64,000 bases of DNA from positions 372,001-436,000 of the forward strand of contig NZ_BQHR01000003.1 in NCBI RefSeq assembly GCF_021601625.1, read 5' to 3'. A program made the translations under genes and the position numbers. Under the pieces are notes generated by a model. It was not told the DNA's origin and did not search any database. It was given only the letters and a program-made list of their open reading frames with translations. The stretch is from Pseudomonas paraglycinae. Lineage in GTDB: Bacteria > Pseudomonadota > Gammaproteobacteria > Pseudomonadales > Pseudomonadaceae. Positions 1-9,113 of the stretch are shown in pieces; the first letter of the stretch is position 1, and the number at the start of each line of letters is the position of its first letter.

Positions 1-471
1 AGTGAAGTGCCGGTGCTGTTCCTCAGCGCGCGCAATGCCGAAATCGATCGCGTGGTGGGCCTGGAAATCGGCGCCGATGATTACGTGGTCAAGCCGTTCA
101 GCCCGCGCGAAGTGGCGGCACGAGTCCGGGCGATTCTCAAGCGCATGGCGCCACGTCCGGTCATCGAAGCCTCCTCGGCGCTGTTCCGCGTCGATCCCGA
201 ACGCGTGCAGATCAGCTATCGCGGCCAACCCCTGAGCCTGACCCGCCACGAATTCCGTCTGCTGCAATGCCTGCTCGAACAACCCGAACGGGTGTTCAGC
301 CGCGAGCAATTGCTCGATGCGCTGGGCGTGGCGGCGGATGCCGGTTACGAGCGCAGCATCGACAGCCACATCAAAAGCGTGCGCGCCAAATTACGTCTGG
401 TGCGCGCCGAAGCCGAGCCGATCCAGACCCATCGCGGCCTTGGCTACAGCTACAGCCCGGGGCACAGCTGA
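1..471 (+). CDS. creB: Response regulator CreB, 5' end missing
   Basis: This is the C-terminal two thirds of an OmpR-family response regulator, read in frame from base 1; its start and phosphoacceptor Asp lie outside the window. What remains of the receiver has the conserved Ser region (VLFLSARN) and the Lys-Pro switch (VVKPFSPRE). It is followed by a winged-helix DNA-binding domain ending GLGYSY, typical of the family. The stop overlaps the start of the sensor kinase gene (TGATG), so the two are translated together. The CreB assignment rests on the order creB-creC-creD. In pseudomonads CreBC responds to penicillin-binding-protein inhibition and controls creD. Confidence 0.9.
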   Translation, partial: SEVPVLFLSARNAEIDRVVGLEIGADDYVVKPFSPREVAARVRAILKRMAPRPVIEASSALFRVDPERVQISYRGQPLSLTRHEFRLLQCLLEQPERVFSREQLLDALGVAADAGYERSIDSHIKSVRAKLRLVRAEAEPIQTHRGLGYSYSPGHS

Positions 472-1886
472 TGTCGCTGGGGCTGCGGATTTTCCTGGTG
501 TATGTGCTGTTTATCGGCTTGACCGGTTATTTCGTGCTCAACACGGTGATGGAAGAAATCCGCCCCGGCGTGCGCCAGTCCACCGAAGAAACCCTGGTCG
601 ATACGGCCAACCTGATGGCGGAAATCCTGCGGGACGATTTCAAGGCCGGCACCCTCAACCAGAATCGCTGGCCGCAGCTGCTCCGCGCTTATGGCGAACG
701 CCAGCCGAAGGCGACGATCTGGGGCCTGGCGAAAAACCAGGTCAACCACCGGATCTACGTTACCGACGCCAAGGGCATCGTAGTGCTGGACTCCAGCGGT
801 GTTGCGGTCGGTCAGGACTACTCGCGCTGGAACGACGTCTACCTGACCCTGCGCGGTGAATACGGCGCACGTTCCAGCCGCAGTGACCCGAATGACCCGA
901 ACTCCTCGGTGATGCACGTCGGCGCGCCGATCCGCGACAACGGCGCGATCATCGGCGTGGTCACCGTGGCCAAGCCCAACAGTTCACTGCAACCCTACGT
1001 CGATCGCACCGAACGCCGTTTGCTCGGTTACGGCGCCGGATTGATCGGCCTCGGCCTGCTGCTCGGCGCCGTGCTGTCGTGGTGGCTGAGCCGCGCGTTG
1101 CACCGCTTGACCGTTTACGCCCAGGCCGTGAGCGAGGGCCGTCGGGTGGCGGTGCCGCGCTATCGCGGCGGCGAGCTGGAACAGTTGGCCACTGCCGTGG
1201 AACAGATGCGCACCCAGCTCGAAGGCAAGGCCTACGTCGAGCGTTATGTGCACACCCTGACCCATGAATTGAAGAGCCCGCTGGCAGCGATTCGCGGTGC
1301 CGCCGAGTTGTTGCAGGGCGAGATGCCGGCGGATCAGCGATTGCGCTTTGTCGGCAACATCGACAGTGAAAGTGCCCGGATGCAGCAGTTGATCGAACGT
1401 CTGCTGAACCTTGCCCAGGTCGAACAGCGGCAGGGTCTTGAGGAGCGTGTCGCCGTGCCGTTGGCGGCGCTGGTGAATGAGCTGCTTCAGGCACAGATGG
1501 CACGCATCGAAGGCCGGCAACTGCGTATCGAGCAAACCATCGCGGCGGATCTGGCGTTGATCGGCGAGCCATTTCTGCTGCGACAGGCGCTGGGCAATCT
1601 GCTGGAGAACGCACTGGATTTCACGCCGTCACACGGTCTGCTGCGCTTTGGTGCCGAGAGAATCGGCGAGCAGGTCGAGCTTCGCCTGTTCAACGAAACC
1701 ACGCCGATTCCCGACTATGCCTTGCCCCGTTTGAGCGAGCGTTTCTACTCCTTGCCACGCCCGGACAGCGGACGTAAAAGCACCGGACTCGGGCTGAACT
1801 TCGTCGAGGAGGTGGTCAAGTTGCACGGTGGATCAATGCGCATCGGCAACGTTGAAGGTGGGGTGGAAGTCGTTCTGCAGTTGTAG
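471..1886 (+). CDS. creC: Sensor histidine kinase CreC
   Basis: Membrane histidine kinase of 471 residues, close to the usual CreC length. The start is the ATG overlapping the creB stop; the frame stays open further upstream but only inside creB. A first membrane helix lies at about 6-26, then a periplasmic sensor region to about 180, a second helix around 185-205 and a HAMP-like linker. The HisKA box carries the phosphoacceptor His in THELKSPLAAIRG. The ATPase part has the N box (NLLENALDF) and a glycine box (TGLGLNFVEE). It should phosphorylate CreB. It lies upstream of creD with an 82-bp gap. Confidence 0.93.
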   Translation: MSLGLRIFLVYVLFIGLTGYFVLNTVMEEIRPGVRQSTEETLVDTANLMAEILRDDFKAGTLNQNRWPQLLRAYGERQPKATIWGLAKNQVNHRIYVTDAKGIVVLDSSGVAVGQDYSRWNDVYLTLRGEYGARSSRSDPNDPNSSVMHVGAPIRDNGAIIGVVTVAKPNSSLQPYVDRTERRLLGYGAGLIGLGLLLGAVLSWWLSRALHRLTVYAQAVSEGRRVAVPRYRGGELEQLATAVEQMRTQLEGKAYVERYVHTLTHELKSPLAAIRGAAELLQGEMPADQRLRFVGNIDSESARMQQLIERLLNLAQVEQRQGLEERVAVPLAALVNELLQAQMARIEGRQLRIEQTIAADLALIGEPFLLRQALGNLLENALDFTPSHGLLRFGAERIGEQVELRLFNETTPIPDYALPRLSERFYSLPRPDSGRKSTGLGLNFVEEVVKLHGGSMRIGNVEGGVEVVLQL

Positions 1887-1887
1887 T

Positions 1888-1931
1888 CTCCACACAAACT
1901 CCACATTCCTCCCATAAAACCCCCACATCCC
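1888..1931 (+). promoter_or_regulatory. Phased 11-bp repeats before creD, candidate CreB box
   Basis: Pentamers TCCAC (1889), TCCAC (1900), CCCAT (1911) and CCCAC (1922) recur exactly every 11 bp in the creC-creD gap. The first two give TCCAC-N6-TCCAC, one mismatch per half from the cre tag TTCAC-N6-TTCAC known for CreB. The position, just before creD, is where a CreB site is expected. The match to CreB is inference; the phasing is seen directly. Confidence 0.5.
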
Positions 1932-1968
1932 CTTTGCAGACTCTGCCCATCGAAACAGGGAGAGTCCC

Positions 1969-3339
1969 ATGAATAAAAGTCTGACGATAAAACTCGGGGC
2001 CATTGCCCTGCTGATCCTGGTATTGCTGGTGCCGCTGCTGATGATCGACGGCATCATCGACGATCGCCAGCAACTGCGTGACGGTGTGCTGGAAGACATT
2101 GCCAGAAGCTCAAGCTACAGCCAGCAACTCAGCGGGCCGGTGATGGTTGTGCCGTATCGCAAAGTGGTGCGCACCTGGAAAACCAAGGAGAAGAGCGACG
2201 AGCGCTACCAGGAAATCGGCGAAGAGCGCGGGCGCCTGTATTTTCTGCCGGAGCGTTTTGAACTCGACGGCCAGGTGCAGACCGAACTGCGCGCCCGTGG
2301 CATTTACGAGGCGCGGCTGTTCCATGCCGACAACCGCATCAGCGGGCAATTCACAGTGCCGGCGCAGTTGGGGATCAAGGAAGACTTTGTCGATTACACC
2401 TTCGATGCGCCGTTCCTGGCGGTCGGCATCAGTGATATTCGCGGTATCGAAAATGCGCTGAAGCTGGAGCTTGGCGCGCAACGCCTGGACTTCGTTCCGG
2501 GTACTCAGGTCGGCTGGCTGGGCGAGGGTGTGCGAGTGACGCTGCCGGCGCTGGACACCAGCAAGACCACGGAACTGGCCTTCGGCTTCGACCTGCGCCT
2601 GCAAGGCACCGGCTCGTTGCAGGTGCTGCCGGTGGGCAAGACCAGCCGCGTGAACCTCGCTGCCAACTGGCCGCACCCAAGCTTCATCGGTAACTTCCTG
2701 CCGGCCAAACGCGAGATCACCGATCAGGGTTTCACCGCCGACTGGCAGACCTCGTTTTTCTCCACCAATTTGCAGGAAGCGATGAGCCGTTGCGTGTCGG
2801 GCAATGATTGCGAGACGTTCAACGGGCGCAGTTTCGGCGTGAGCTTCATCGATCCGGTGGATCAGTACCTGAAGAGCGATCGGGCGATCAAATATGCGTT
2901 GTTGTTCATCGTCCTGACGTTCGCCGGTTTCTTCCTGTTCGAAGTACTGAAAAGCCTGGCAGTGCACCCGGTGCAATACGCGCTGGTAGGTGTGGCGCTG
3001 GCGTTCTTTTATCTGTTGCTGCTGTCGTTGTCGGAGCACATCGGTTTTGCCCTGGCGTATCTGTTGTCGGCCAGCGGTTGTGTGTTGTTGATCGGGTTCT
3101 ACGTCTGCCATGTGCTGCGCAGCGTGCGGCATGGCTTGAGTTTTTCGGCGGGGCTGGCGGCGTTGTACGGTTTGCTCTACGGCTTGCTGAGCGCCGAGGA
3201 TTACGCGCTGCTGATGGGCTCGCTGCTGCTGTTCGGTCTGCTGGGTGTGTTCATGGTGCTGACCCGCAATCTGGACTGGTACGGGATCGGGCAGAAACCG
3301 GCCAAACCGCTGGAGTTCGATATCGGAGCGGTGCAATGA
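1969..3339 (+). CDS. creD: Inner-membrane protein CreD
   Basis: CreD-family inner-membrane protein of 456 residues, the main output gene of CreBC. There is one N-terminal membrane helix (about 8-28), a large periplasmic domain to about 305, and a C-terminal block of five or so hydrophobic helices (about 306-440), which is the family pattern. The start has a good ribosome site (AGGGAGAG, 7 bases before ATG). Its molecular activity is not known; in other species it affects envelope integrity and beta-lactam response. No T-rich terminator follows, but a structured inverted repeat lies between its end and the convergent gene. Confidence 0.93.
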   Translation: MNKSLTIKLGAIALLILVLLVPLLMIDGIIDDRQQLRDGVLEDIARSSSYSQQLSGPVMVVPYRKVVRTWKTKEKSDERYQEIGEERGRLYFLPERFELDGQVQTELRARGIYEARLFHADNRISGQFTVPAQLGIKEDFVDYTFDAPFLAVGISDIRGIENALKLELGAQRLDFVPGTQVGWLGEGVRVTLPALDTSKTTELAFGFDLRLQGTGSLQVLPVGKTSRVNLAANWPHPSFIGNFLPAKREITDQGFTADWQTSFFSTNLQEAMSRCVSGNDCETFNGRSFGVSFIDPVDQYLKSDRAIKYALLFIVLTFAGFFLFEVLKSLAVHPVQYALVGVALAFFYLLLLSLSEHIGFALAYLLSASGCVLLIGFYVCHVLRSVRHGLSFSAGLAALYGLLYGLLSAEDYALLMGSLLLFGLLGVFMVLTRNLDWYGIGQKPAKPLEFDIGAVQ

Positions 3340-3367
3340 GCCGGTTTGTGGGGTTGCGTGAGGAGCA

Positions 3368-3418
3368 GCGGGAGGCCGAAGTGTTGATGACGCTGATCTT
3401 TGCGTCGTTGCCTCCCGC
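3368..3418. repeat. Nested inverted repeat between convergent genes
   Basis: GCGGGAGGC at 3368-3376 pairs perfectly with GCCTCCCGC at 3410-3418, and the loop holds a second pair (GACGC and GCGTC). It lies between the convergent creD and glutathione S-transferase genes and may stop transcription from one or both sides, although no T tract follows. Confidence 0.4.
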
Positions 3419-3426
3419 CCGGTGCG

Positions 3427-4056
3427 TCAAGCCTTCGGCATCGTCGCAATCATCGACGGCCGCTGGCTCACTTCAAAGAACCAGTTGGCCAGTTGCGGGT
3501 TGGCGTCACGCCAGCCCAGATCCGGGAAGCGCAGATCCAGATAACCCAGCGCACAGGCCACGCTGATCGAAGCGACGTCGAAGTGGCAGGTCAGTTCGGC
3601 AATCGCGTCGCGCTCCAGCAGGGCGAGGGCGCGGCGGATCTTCTCGCGCTGGGCCTCGAGCCATTCGTCCCAGTGTTTTTCCGGGGCACGCAGCACTTGC
3701 TCGTAACGCACCATGACCGAGGCGTCCATGATCCCGTCGGCCATCGAGGCCAGGGTCAGGCGCCGCCAGCGGGCCGCGCCGTCGCGAGGGATCAGCGGGT
3801 TGCCGACGTGCTGGTGGTCGAGGTAATCGAGGATCACCCGGCTGTCATGGATGACATTGCCGTCGGCCAGGCGCAGGGCCGGGATCTTGCCCAGCGGGTT
3901 GTCTGCGTTGAGCGCGGCGTCCGGGCTGACAGGGCTGAGTACGCAGTCCTGCAGCGCGACGCGATCCTGCTGGCCGGTCTCGTGCAGCAGCACCATGACT
4001 TTGCGCACGAACGGGGACAGGGTGTTGTGAAACAGGGTCATGCTGGGAGCGGACAT
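3427..4056 (-). CDS. Glutathione S-transferase family protein
   Basis: Protein of 209 residues with a thioredoxin-like N-terminal half and an all-helical C-terminal half. The N-terminal part begins MTLFHNTLSPFVRKVMVLLHE, with a Ser/Thr-Pro region before the first helix and the cis-Pro/ESxxI-equivalent segment GKIPALRLADGNVIHDSRVILDYLD that binds the gamma-glutamyl group of glutathione. The likely start is the ATG at 4056; an in-frame ATG at 4041 is an alternative and the frame is open further upstream without support. The gene stands alone. The substrate cannot be told from sequence. Confidence 0.85.
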   Translation of the reverse strand: MSAPSMTLFHNTLSPFVRKVMVLLHETGQQDRVALQDCVLSPVSPDAALNADNPLGKIPALRLADGNVIHDSRVILDYLDHQHVGNPLIPRDGAARWRRLTLASMADGIMDASVMVRYEQVLRAPEKHWDEWLEAQREKIRRALALLERDAIAELTCHFDVASISVACALGYLDLRFPDLGWRDANPQLANWFFEVSQRPSMIATMPKA

Positions 4057-4120
4057 TGGCAGGGTCTCGGTCAAGGGCAAGACGGGCAGCATAGCGCGTT
4101 GCCCGTCAGGCTCAAGCCGT

Positions 4121-4300
4121 TCAGCGACGTTGCAGCAGTCCACGCAGGGCAATGGCGGCCGGAACGCCCAGACCAATCCAGCTCAAGCCATCCCAGATCC
4201 CGTCGCCCAGCAGCGCGGCGAACAGGCCCGCCGCACTCAGCAGCGCGATCACCAGCGGTGTGCTGAAGACCTTCCAGAAATTCGACTGACGCGGCTTCAT
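4121..4300 (-). CDS. Small membrane protein after the PepSY gene
   Basis: A 59-residue protein with two hydrophobic stretches (about 12-30 and 36-53) and a basic N-terminus (MKPRQSN). Its ATG overlaps the stop of the PepSY gene by 4 bp, so it is translationally coupled to it and is probably a partner or accessory of that membrane reductase. No motif names a function. It closes the iron-uptake gene group. Confidence 0.7.
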   Translation of the reverse strand: MKPRQSNFWKVFSTPLVIALLSAAGLFAALLGDGIWDGLSWIGLGVPAAIALRGLLQRR

Positions 4301-5427
4301 GCAGAGGCCTCCGCCGGTTCCAGTACCGGTTTCGCGGCCTTGCGCCTTACCACCCACAAGTACACGCCGCTGGCGAGGACGATGATGGTCAGCACGTCCA
4401 GCGTGGCCCAGAGGATTTTCATCGGCATGCCGCCGTAGTCACCGAAGTGCAGCGGCTGAGACATGCCCATGGCGTCCATGTACCACGGTCGTTCTGCCAC
4501 CGCCGTGACCTGCAGGGTGCTGGCGTCGATCAGCACCGGGGTCAGCAGGTGCGAGGTCAGGTGGGTGCCGCCCTTCATGAACACCGAGTAATGGTGCTCG
4601 CTGGAGAAACGGGTGCCGGGGAAGGCGATGAAGTCCGGTTTCATCCCCGGTGTGACGCTGCCGGCGATGTCCAGCACCCGGGTGGCCGGGGCCAGTTGCG
4701 TCAGCGGCGGGGCATCGCGATAGGGCGCGATCATGGCGTTGAGCGAATCGCTGCGCCAGGCGGCGATGATCAGGTCGGCACAGGCGCTGATCACTCCCGT
4801 AACGCCGACCACCAGCGCCCAGGTCAGGGTGACCACACCGATCAGGTTATGCAGGTCGAGCCAGCGCAGGCGGGTGGATTTGTCCAGGCGCACGGTGCCG
4901 AACTTCAAGCGGCGCATGAACGGCAGGTACAACACCGTGCCGGACACGATCGCGACCACGAACAGCAAACCCATGAACGCCAGCAGCAACTTGCCCGGCA
5001 GGTCGGCGAACATGTCGACGTGCAGACGCAGGATGAACAGCATCAGGCCACCGTTGGCCGAAGGCATTTCCAGGGCTTCGCCGGTGCGCGCATCGAGCAT
5101 GAAGGTGTGCGAGGAGTTGGGCTCGGTGCCGGCGGTCTTGGCCATGATCGTCAGCACGGCATTCGGTTCGTCGTCTTCGAAGCCGAAGTACTGCACGACT
5201 TCACCGGGCCGATGCTTCTCCGCCGCTTCGACCAGTTGCGCCAGGTTCAGATGCGGCGTATCCGCCGGCATCACCCGCAACTCGGGCGCATCGCCCAGCA
5301 GGTGGTCGATCTCGTGATGGAAAATCAGCGGCAGGCCGGTCAGGGCCAGCAGCAGCAAAAACACGGTGCAGATCAGGCTGGTCCAAGTGTGGACGAAGGA
5401 CCAGCGGCGAATTGTTTTACTTTTCAT
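4297..5427 (-). CDS. PepSY-associated TM protein, probable siderophore-iron reductase
   Basis: Inner-membrane protein of 376 residues. The start is taken as MKSKTIRRWSF, because the frame upstream runs through a terminator hairpin. It shows the PepSY_TM layout: a helix at about 12-35 with an HxxH-type pair (FHHEIDH), a periplasmic domain, helices near 140-165 and 190-215 (including LHNLIGV), a second periplasmic domain, and a last helix near 340-360 ending VRRKA. Proteins of this family beside TonB receptors act in reduction and release of iron from siderophores. It follows the receptor gene by 74 bp with a terminator-like hairpin between them. The role is inferred from family and context. 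Confidence 0.85.
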   Translation of the reverse strand: MKSKTIRRWSFVHTWTSLICTVFLLLLALTGLPLIFHHEIDHLLGDAPELRVMPADTPHLNLAQLVEAAEKHRPGEVVQYFGFEDDEPNAVLTIMAKTAGTEPNSSHTFMLDARTGEALEMPSANGGLMLFILRLHVDMFADLPGKLLLAFMGLLFVVAIVSGTVLYLPFMRRLKFGTVRLDKSTRLRWLDLHNLIGVVTLTWALVVGVTGVISACADLIIAAWRSDSLNAMIAPYRDAPPLTQLAPATRVLDIAGSVTPGMKPDFIAFPGTRFSSEHHYSVFMKGGTHLTSHLLTPVLIDASTLQVTAVAERPWYMDAMGMSQPLHFGDYGGMPMKILWATLDVLTIIVLASGVYLWVVRRKAAKPVLEPAEASA

Positions 5428-5439
5428 TTCATGACCTTC

Positions 5440-5470
5440 AAAAACACCAAAGCCGTCCACGAGGGACGGC
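5440..5470 (-). terminator. Terminator-like hairpin after the TonB receptor gene
   Basis: On the minus strand GCCGTCC-CTCGT-GGACGGC is followed by a T-rich run (TTTGGTGTTTTTG). It lies between the receptor stop and the PepSY start and should lower expression of the PepSY gene relative to the receptor. Confidence 0.65.
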
Positions 5471-5501
5471 CTGGTTGCAGGGCCTGTTTCAGCTCAGGCG
5501 C

Positions 5502-7940
5502 TTACCACTTGTAGGTGGCGCTGGCGATGACGCTGCGCTGGTCGCCGTAGTAGCAGTAGAAACCGTCGCAGGTGGAAATGTAGTCCTTGTCGAACAGGTT
5601 GGTCGCGTTGAGTGCCAGCGACGCCCCTTTGAGGCTGTTGTCCAGACGGCCGAGGTCGTAATGCACGGCGGCGTCAAACACGGTGTAGGCGTCCGCCTTG
5701 CCCAGCCAGGTGTTGGCCTTGTCGCCGTAGGTGTTGCCGGTGTAGCGCACGCCGCCGCCGATGCCGAAGCCGTCGAGCACGCCGCTGTGCCAGGTGTAAT
5801 CGGTCCACAGCGAGGCTTGCTGGTTCGGCATCAGTTGCAGACGGTTGCCCTTGTCGACGCCTTTCTGCACTTCGGACTTGGCCAGGGTGTAGGCGGCGAT
5901 GACTTTCAGGTTGTCGGTAACGTCGGAGACGGCTTCCAGCTCCAGGCCTTTGACTTTCACTTCGCCGGTCTGGCTGGTGATGGTCACGTTGTTGACGATG
6001 GAGTTGACCGAGACGTTCTTCTGGGTCAGGTCATACACCGCTGCGCTGAGCAGGGTCTTGCTGCCCGGTGGCTGGTACTTGATGCCCAGTTCCCATTGCT
6101 TGCCCTCGGTCGGTTTGAACGAGTCGGTGGCAGTGGCATCGGCGCCGCTGGTTGGCTGGAAGGATTCGGCGTACGACAGGTACGGCACGAAACCCGAGTC
6201 GAACACGTAGCTGATCGCCGCGTTACCGCTGAACGCCTTGTCACGCTGGGTGTTGGTGGCGTCGCCCTTGTTGAAGAACTTGGTGCTGGTGTGCACCCAG
6301 TCTTCACGACCGCCCAGGGTCAGACGCCATTGGTCCAGGGCCATCTGGTCCTGCACGTAGAGGCCGCTCTGGTAGGTTTTCTGGTTGTAGTCATAGAACG
6401 CCGAGGAACGCGGTGGACGAATGATCGTCTGGCCGTAGACCGGGTTATTGACGTTGATGTCCGGTGCGGAGCCGAAGATCGAGGTGTAGTTGTCGTTGCT
6501 GCGCTGGTGATCGAGACCGAGCAATAGGGTGTGACGGATATCGCCGGTGGCGAAGTCCGCCTGGAAGTTGTTGTCCACGGCGAACTGGCTGATGTCCTCA
6601 TCGACGTTGGTGGTGCCGCGGCCGACATTACCCTGATCATCGACGGTGAAGCCGGCGAAGGATGGGTTGTAGCTGTTGACGGTCACCGTCTGGAACGACA
6701 GATCAGACTTGGTGTAACGCAGATTCTGTTTGAACTGCCACACGTCGTTGATGCGATGTTCGAAGGCATAGCCGAGCGCGTAGTAGGTACGGTCGTAGAA
6801 GTCGTAGTCAGGATCGCCCAGGTTCTTGTGATGGGAAATCTTGCCGAACGGCATGTCGATCTTGGTGCCCTGAATCGGGTAGAACTGGCTGGTGACACCG
6901 GTATCGTCGCGGGTGAACTGCGAGAGCAAGGTCAGCTTGGTGTCTTCGTCGATGTTCCAGGTCAGGCTCGGGGCGATGTTGTAGCGCTTGTTTTCGATGT
7001 GGTCGATCTGCGTGTCGCTGTCACGCACCACGCCGCTGATGCCATACAAAAACTGACCCGCTTCATCGATCTTGCCGGTGCTGGCGAAGTTGATCTGGCG
7101 GTGATTGTCGCTGCCGTACTGCAACTGGATTTCGCTGCTTTGCACATCGCTCGGGCGACGGCTGACCATGTCCAGCAGGCCGCCCGGCGGGGTCTGGCCG
7201 TACACCGAAGAAGCCGGGCCGCGCAGCAGGGCGAGGCGATCGAGGTTCCAGGTTTCCGGTTTCGGGTTGGCGTAGATGCCGCGTGGCAACGGCAGGCCGT
7301 CGAGGAATTGGGTCGGTTCGAAACCGCGCACGCGCAGCCAGTCGATACGGGTGTCGCTGCCGTAGCTGCTGGCGGTGATGCCAGGCATGTAGCGCACGGC
7401 GTCATCGAGGCTGTGCACGCCACGGTCGTCCATTTGCTGGCGAGTGGCGACCGAAATCGAACGCGGCGCTTCGACCAGCGCGGTGTCGGTCTTGGTGCCG
7501 GCGGCGGTGCGGGTGGCGGTGTAGCCTTCGACCGGGCCCCAGGCGCTTTCATAGTTTTCCACGCCGATCACCGAAGTTTCCGGCAGGGCCATCACGCCTT
7601 CCGGTACGGCGACCAGGGTGTAAGTGCCGGCGCTGCTCTGTTCCAGTTGCAGACCGGTGCCACGCAGGGCCGCGCGCAGGGCGCCGGCCGCGTCATATTG
7701 GCCGTTGACCGGCGCCGAAGTCTTGCCCGCCGCCAGCGACGGGTTCAGCGACAGCGTGAGGCCGCCCTGGCTGGCGATCTGGTTCAGGGTGGTCGACAAC
7801 GGAGCCGCCGGCAGGTTGTAGGCGCGTACGCTCGACGCCTGTTCAGCGGCGATCAGTTGGCTGCTGGCCAGCGGGGTGCAGAGGGCAATGGCGACCGCCA
7901 GCAAACTGGGGCGCAACAAGGTGTCTAGCGAACGGGACAT
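5502..7940 (-). CDS. TonB-dependent receptor with signalling domain
   Basis: Outer-membrane ferric-siderophore receptor of 812 residues. A signal peptide (about 1-32) is followed by an STN signalling domain (about 38-110), found only in receptors that talk to an anti-sigma factor. Next come the plug domain, with the usual LRGPASSVYGQTPPGG segment near 240, and the beta barrel ending in an aromatic residue (ATYKW). The start has an AGGAG site. With the sigma and anti-sigma genes directly upstream it completes a FecIRA-type cell-surface signalling unit. The ligand is unknown; a hydroxamate or other xenosiderophore is the usual case. The about 200-bp gap before it should hold the ECF-sigma promoter, which I cannot place exactly. 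Confidence 0.93.
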   Translation of the reverse strand: MSRSLDTLLRPSLLAVAIALCTPLASSQLIAAEQASSVRAYNLPAAPLSTTLNQIASQGGLTLSLNPSLAAGKTSAPVNGQYDAAGALRAALRGTGLQLEQSSAGTYTLVAVPEGVMALPETSVIGVENYESAWGPVEGYTATRTAAGTKTDTALVEAPRSISVATRQQMDDRGVHSLDDAVRYMPGITASSYGSDTRIDWLRVRGFEPTQFLDGLPLPRGIYANPKPETWNLDRLALLRGPASSVYGQTPPGGLLDMVSRRPSDVQSSEIQLQYGSDNHRQINFASTGKIDEAGQFLYGISGVVRDSDTQIDHIENKRYNIAPSLTWNIDEDTKLTLLSQFTRDDTGVTSQFYPIQGTKIDMPFGKISHHKNLGDPDYDFYDRTYYALGYAFEHRINDVWQFKQNLRYTKSDLSFQTVTVNSYNPSFAGFTVDDQGNVGRGTTNVDEDISQFAVDNNFQADFATGDIRHTLLLGLDHQRSNDNYTSIFGSAPDINVNNPVYGQTIIRPPRSSAFYDYNQKTYQSGLYVQDQMALDQWRLTLGGREDWVHTSTKFFNKGDATNTQRDKAFSGNAAISYVFDSGFVPYLSYAESFQPTSGADATATDSFKPTEGKQWELGIKYQPPGSKTLLSAAVYDLTQKNVSVNSIVNNVTITSQTGEVKVKGLELEAVSDVTDNLKVIAAYTLAKSEVQKGVDKGNRLQLMPNQQASLWTDYTWHSGVLDGFGIGGGVRYTGNTYGDKANTWLGKADAYTVFDAAVHYDLGRLDNSLKGASLALNATNLFDKDYISTCDGFYCYYGDQRSVIASATYKW

Positions 7941-8141
7941 ACGGCGGCTCCTGAATGGAAATATTTCTCAATTGCCTGTGTGCCGGACGAGATTCGAAAA
8001 GTGATAGGGCTGGATGAAAATAATTTCGATTAACGAACGACATCGCTGCACAAGTCAGCGGAAAGTCCGTTTTCATGGGGTGTGATGGGTGTTTCTGTCG
8101 CGACCTGCTCGTGACAGCGATTGCTCAGGAAGCGCTGAATG

Positions 8142-9113
8142 TCAGGGCTTCGGATCAGCCTTGGCCACGGTCACCCACCATGGCGTGTGCTGTTCGATCT
8201 GCACCGGCAGGGTCGGCAGCAGGGCGTTCAGCGCCTTGTCGGTGTCGTGCAGCGGGAAGCTGCCGGTGATGCGCAGGTCGGCGACTTCCGGCGCAATGCC
8301 CAGATGGCCGCGACGATAGCGACCGAGTTCATGCACCAGGTCTTCCAGGCGCGCGTTGTCCACCACCAGCATGCCGCGGGTCCAGGCATCGGCGCCGGGG
8401 TTGAGCGCCACTACCGAATCCAGACCGTTGTGGCGGATCAGCACTTGCTGGCCTTCGCGCAGGATCTGTTCCTGCGGATCGGATTGCGGATGCGCCGCCA
8501 CCGCTGATTGCAGCACGCTAAGGCGCGTGCCGGCGTCTTCGCGCTTGACCAGGAACCGCGTACCCAGGGCGCGCATGCTGCCCTCGGCGGTTTCGACGAT
8601 GAACGGCCGCGCATCGCCGTGACCGGTTTCGACGAGGATTTCGCCTTCCTGCAACACGATCAGCCGTTGCTTCTCATCGAAGCGGACATCCACCGCGCTG
8701 TGGGTATTGAGGTTGAGCACGGTGCCGTCGGCCAGGCGCACGGTGCGCTGTTCGCCGGTGGCGGTGCGTTGATCGGCGAGCCAGTAATCCAGCGGCAGAT
8801 AACGTTCGCCGGCAAACAGCGCCAGACCGACCACCGCCACGACACTGGCCAGCCCGCTGCCCAGCTTGCGCACGCGGCGGCGGATGCCTTCGCGCGATTG
8901 CAGCAATGCGGTGCGTGCCGGGCCGTTGGCCACGCTGAAACGCTGGTCGAGCATGCCCAACTGGCGCCAGGCGCGAGCGTGTTCTTCGTTGGCCGCGTGC
9001 CATTTGGCGAACTCTTCGCGCTCCAGCGGCGTGCTGGAATCGAGGGTCAATTGCCAGGCAATCGCCGCGTCCAGCACATGGGCCGGGACCGGTCGGGAAC
9101 TGGCCGGGCTCAT
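8142..9113 (-). CDS. FecR-like anti-sigma factor
   Basis: Sigma regulator of 323 residues. The N-terminal cytoplasmic domain (DUF4880 type, about 10-55, including the FAKWHAANEEHARAW segment) binds the sigma factor. One membrane helix lies near 85-105. The periplasmic FecR domain has the hallmark GEQRTVRLADGTVLNLN and ETAEGSMRALGTRFLV segments, and the C-terminal secretin-like part contacts the receptor STN domain. Its start overlaps the sigma gene by 4 bp. It passes the ligand signal from the receptor to the sigma factor. Confidence 0.93.
   Translation of the reverse strand: MSPASSRPVPAHVLDAAIAWQLTLDSSTPLEREEFAKWHAANEEHARAWRQLGMLDQRFSVANGPARTALLQSREGIRRRVRKLGSGLASVVAVVGLALFAGERYLPLDYWLADQRTATGEQRTVRLADGTVLNLNTHSAVDVRFDEKQRLIVLQEGEILVETGHGDARPFIVETAEGSMRALGTRFLVKREDAGTRLSVLQSAVAAHPQSDPQEQILREGQQVLIRHNGLDSVVALNPGADAWTRGMLVVDNARLEDLVHELGRYRRGHLGIAPEVADLRITGSFPLHDTDKALNALLPTLPVQIEQHTPWWVTVAKADPKP

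Noticed and set aside
3336-3566. A frame beginning at the creD stop (ATGA overlap) suggesting a coupled small gene
   Set aside because: It soon runs antisense through the glutathione S-transferase gene and the region is an inverted repeat; a coupled peptide is not supported.
4447-5514. A 355-codon frame opposite the PepSY gene
   Set aside because: Low-complexity His/Gln/Gly-rich shadow of a real gene.
7941-8141. ECF-sigma promoter of the TonB receptor gene
   Set aside because: AT-rich segments are present, but I could not find a -35/-10 pair specific enough to report.
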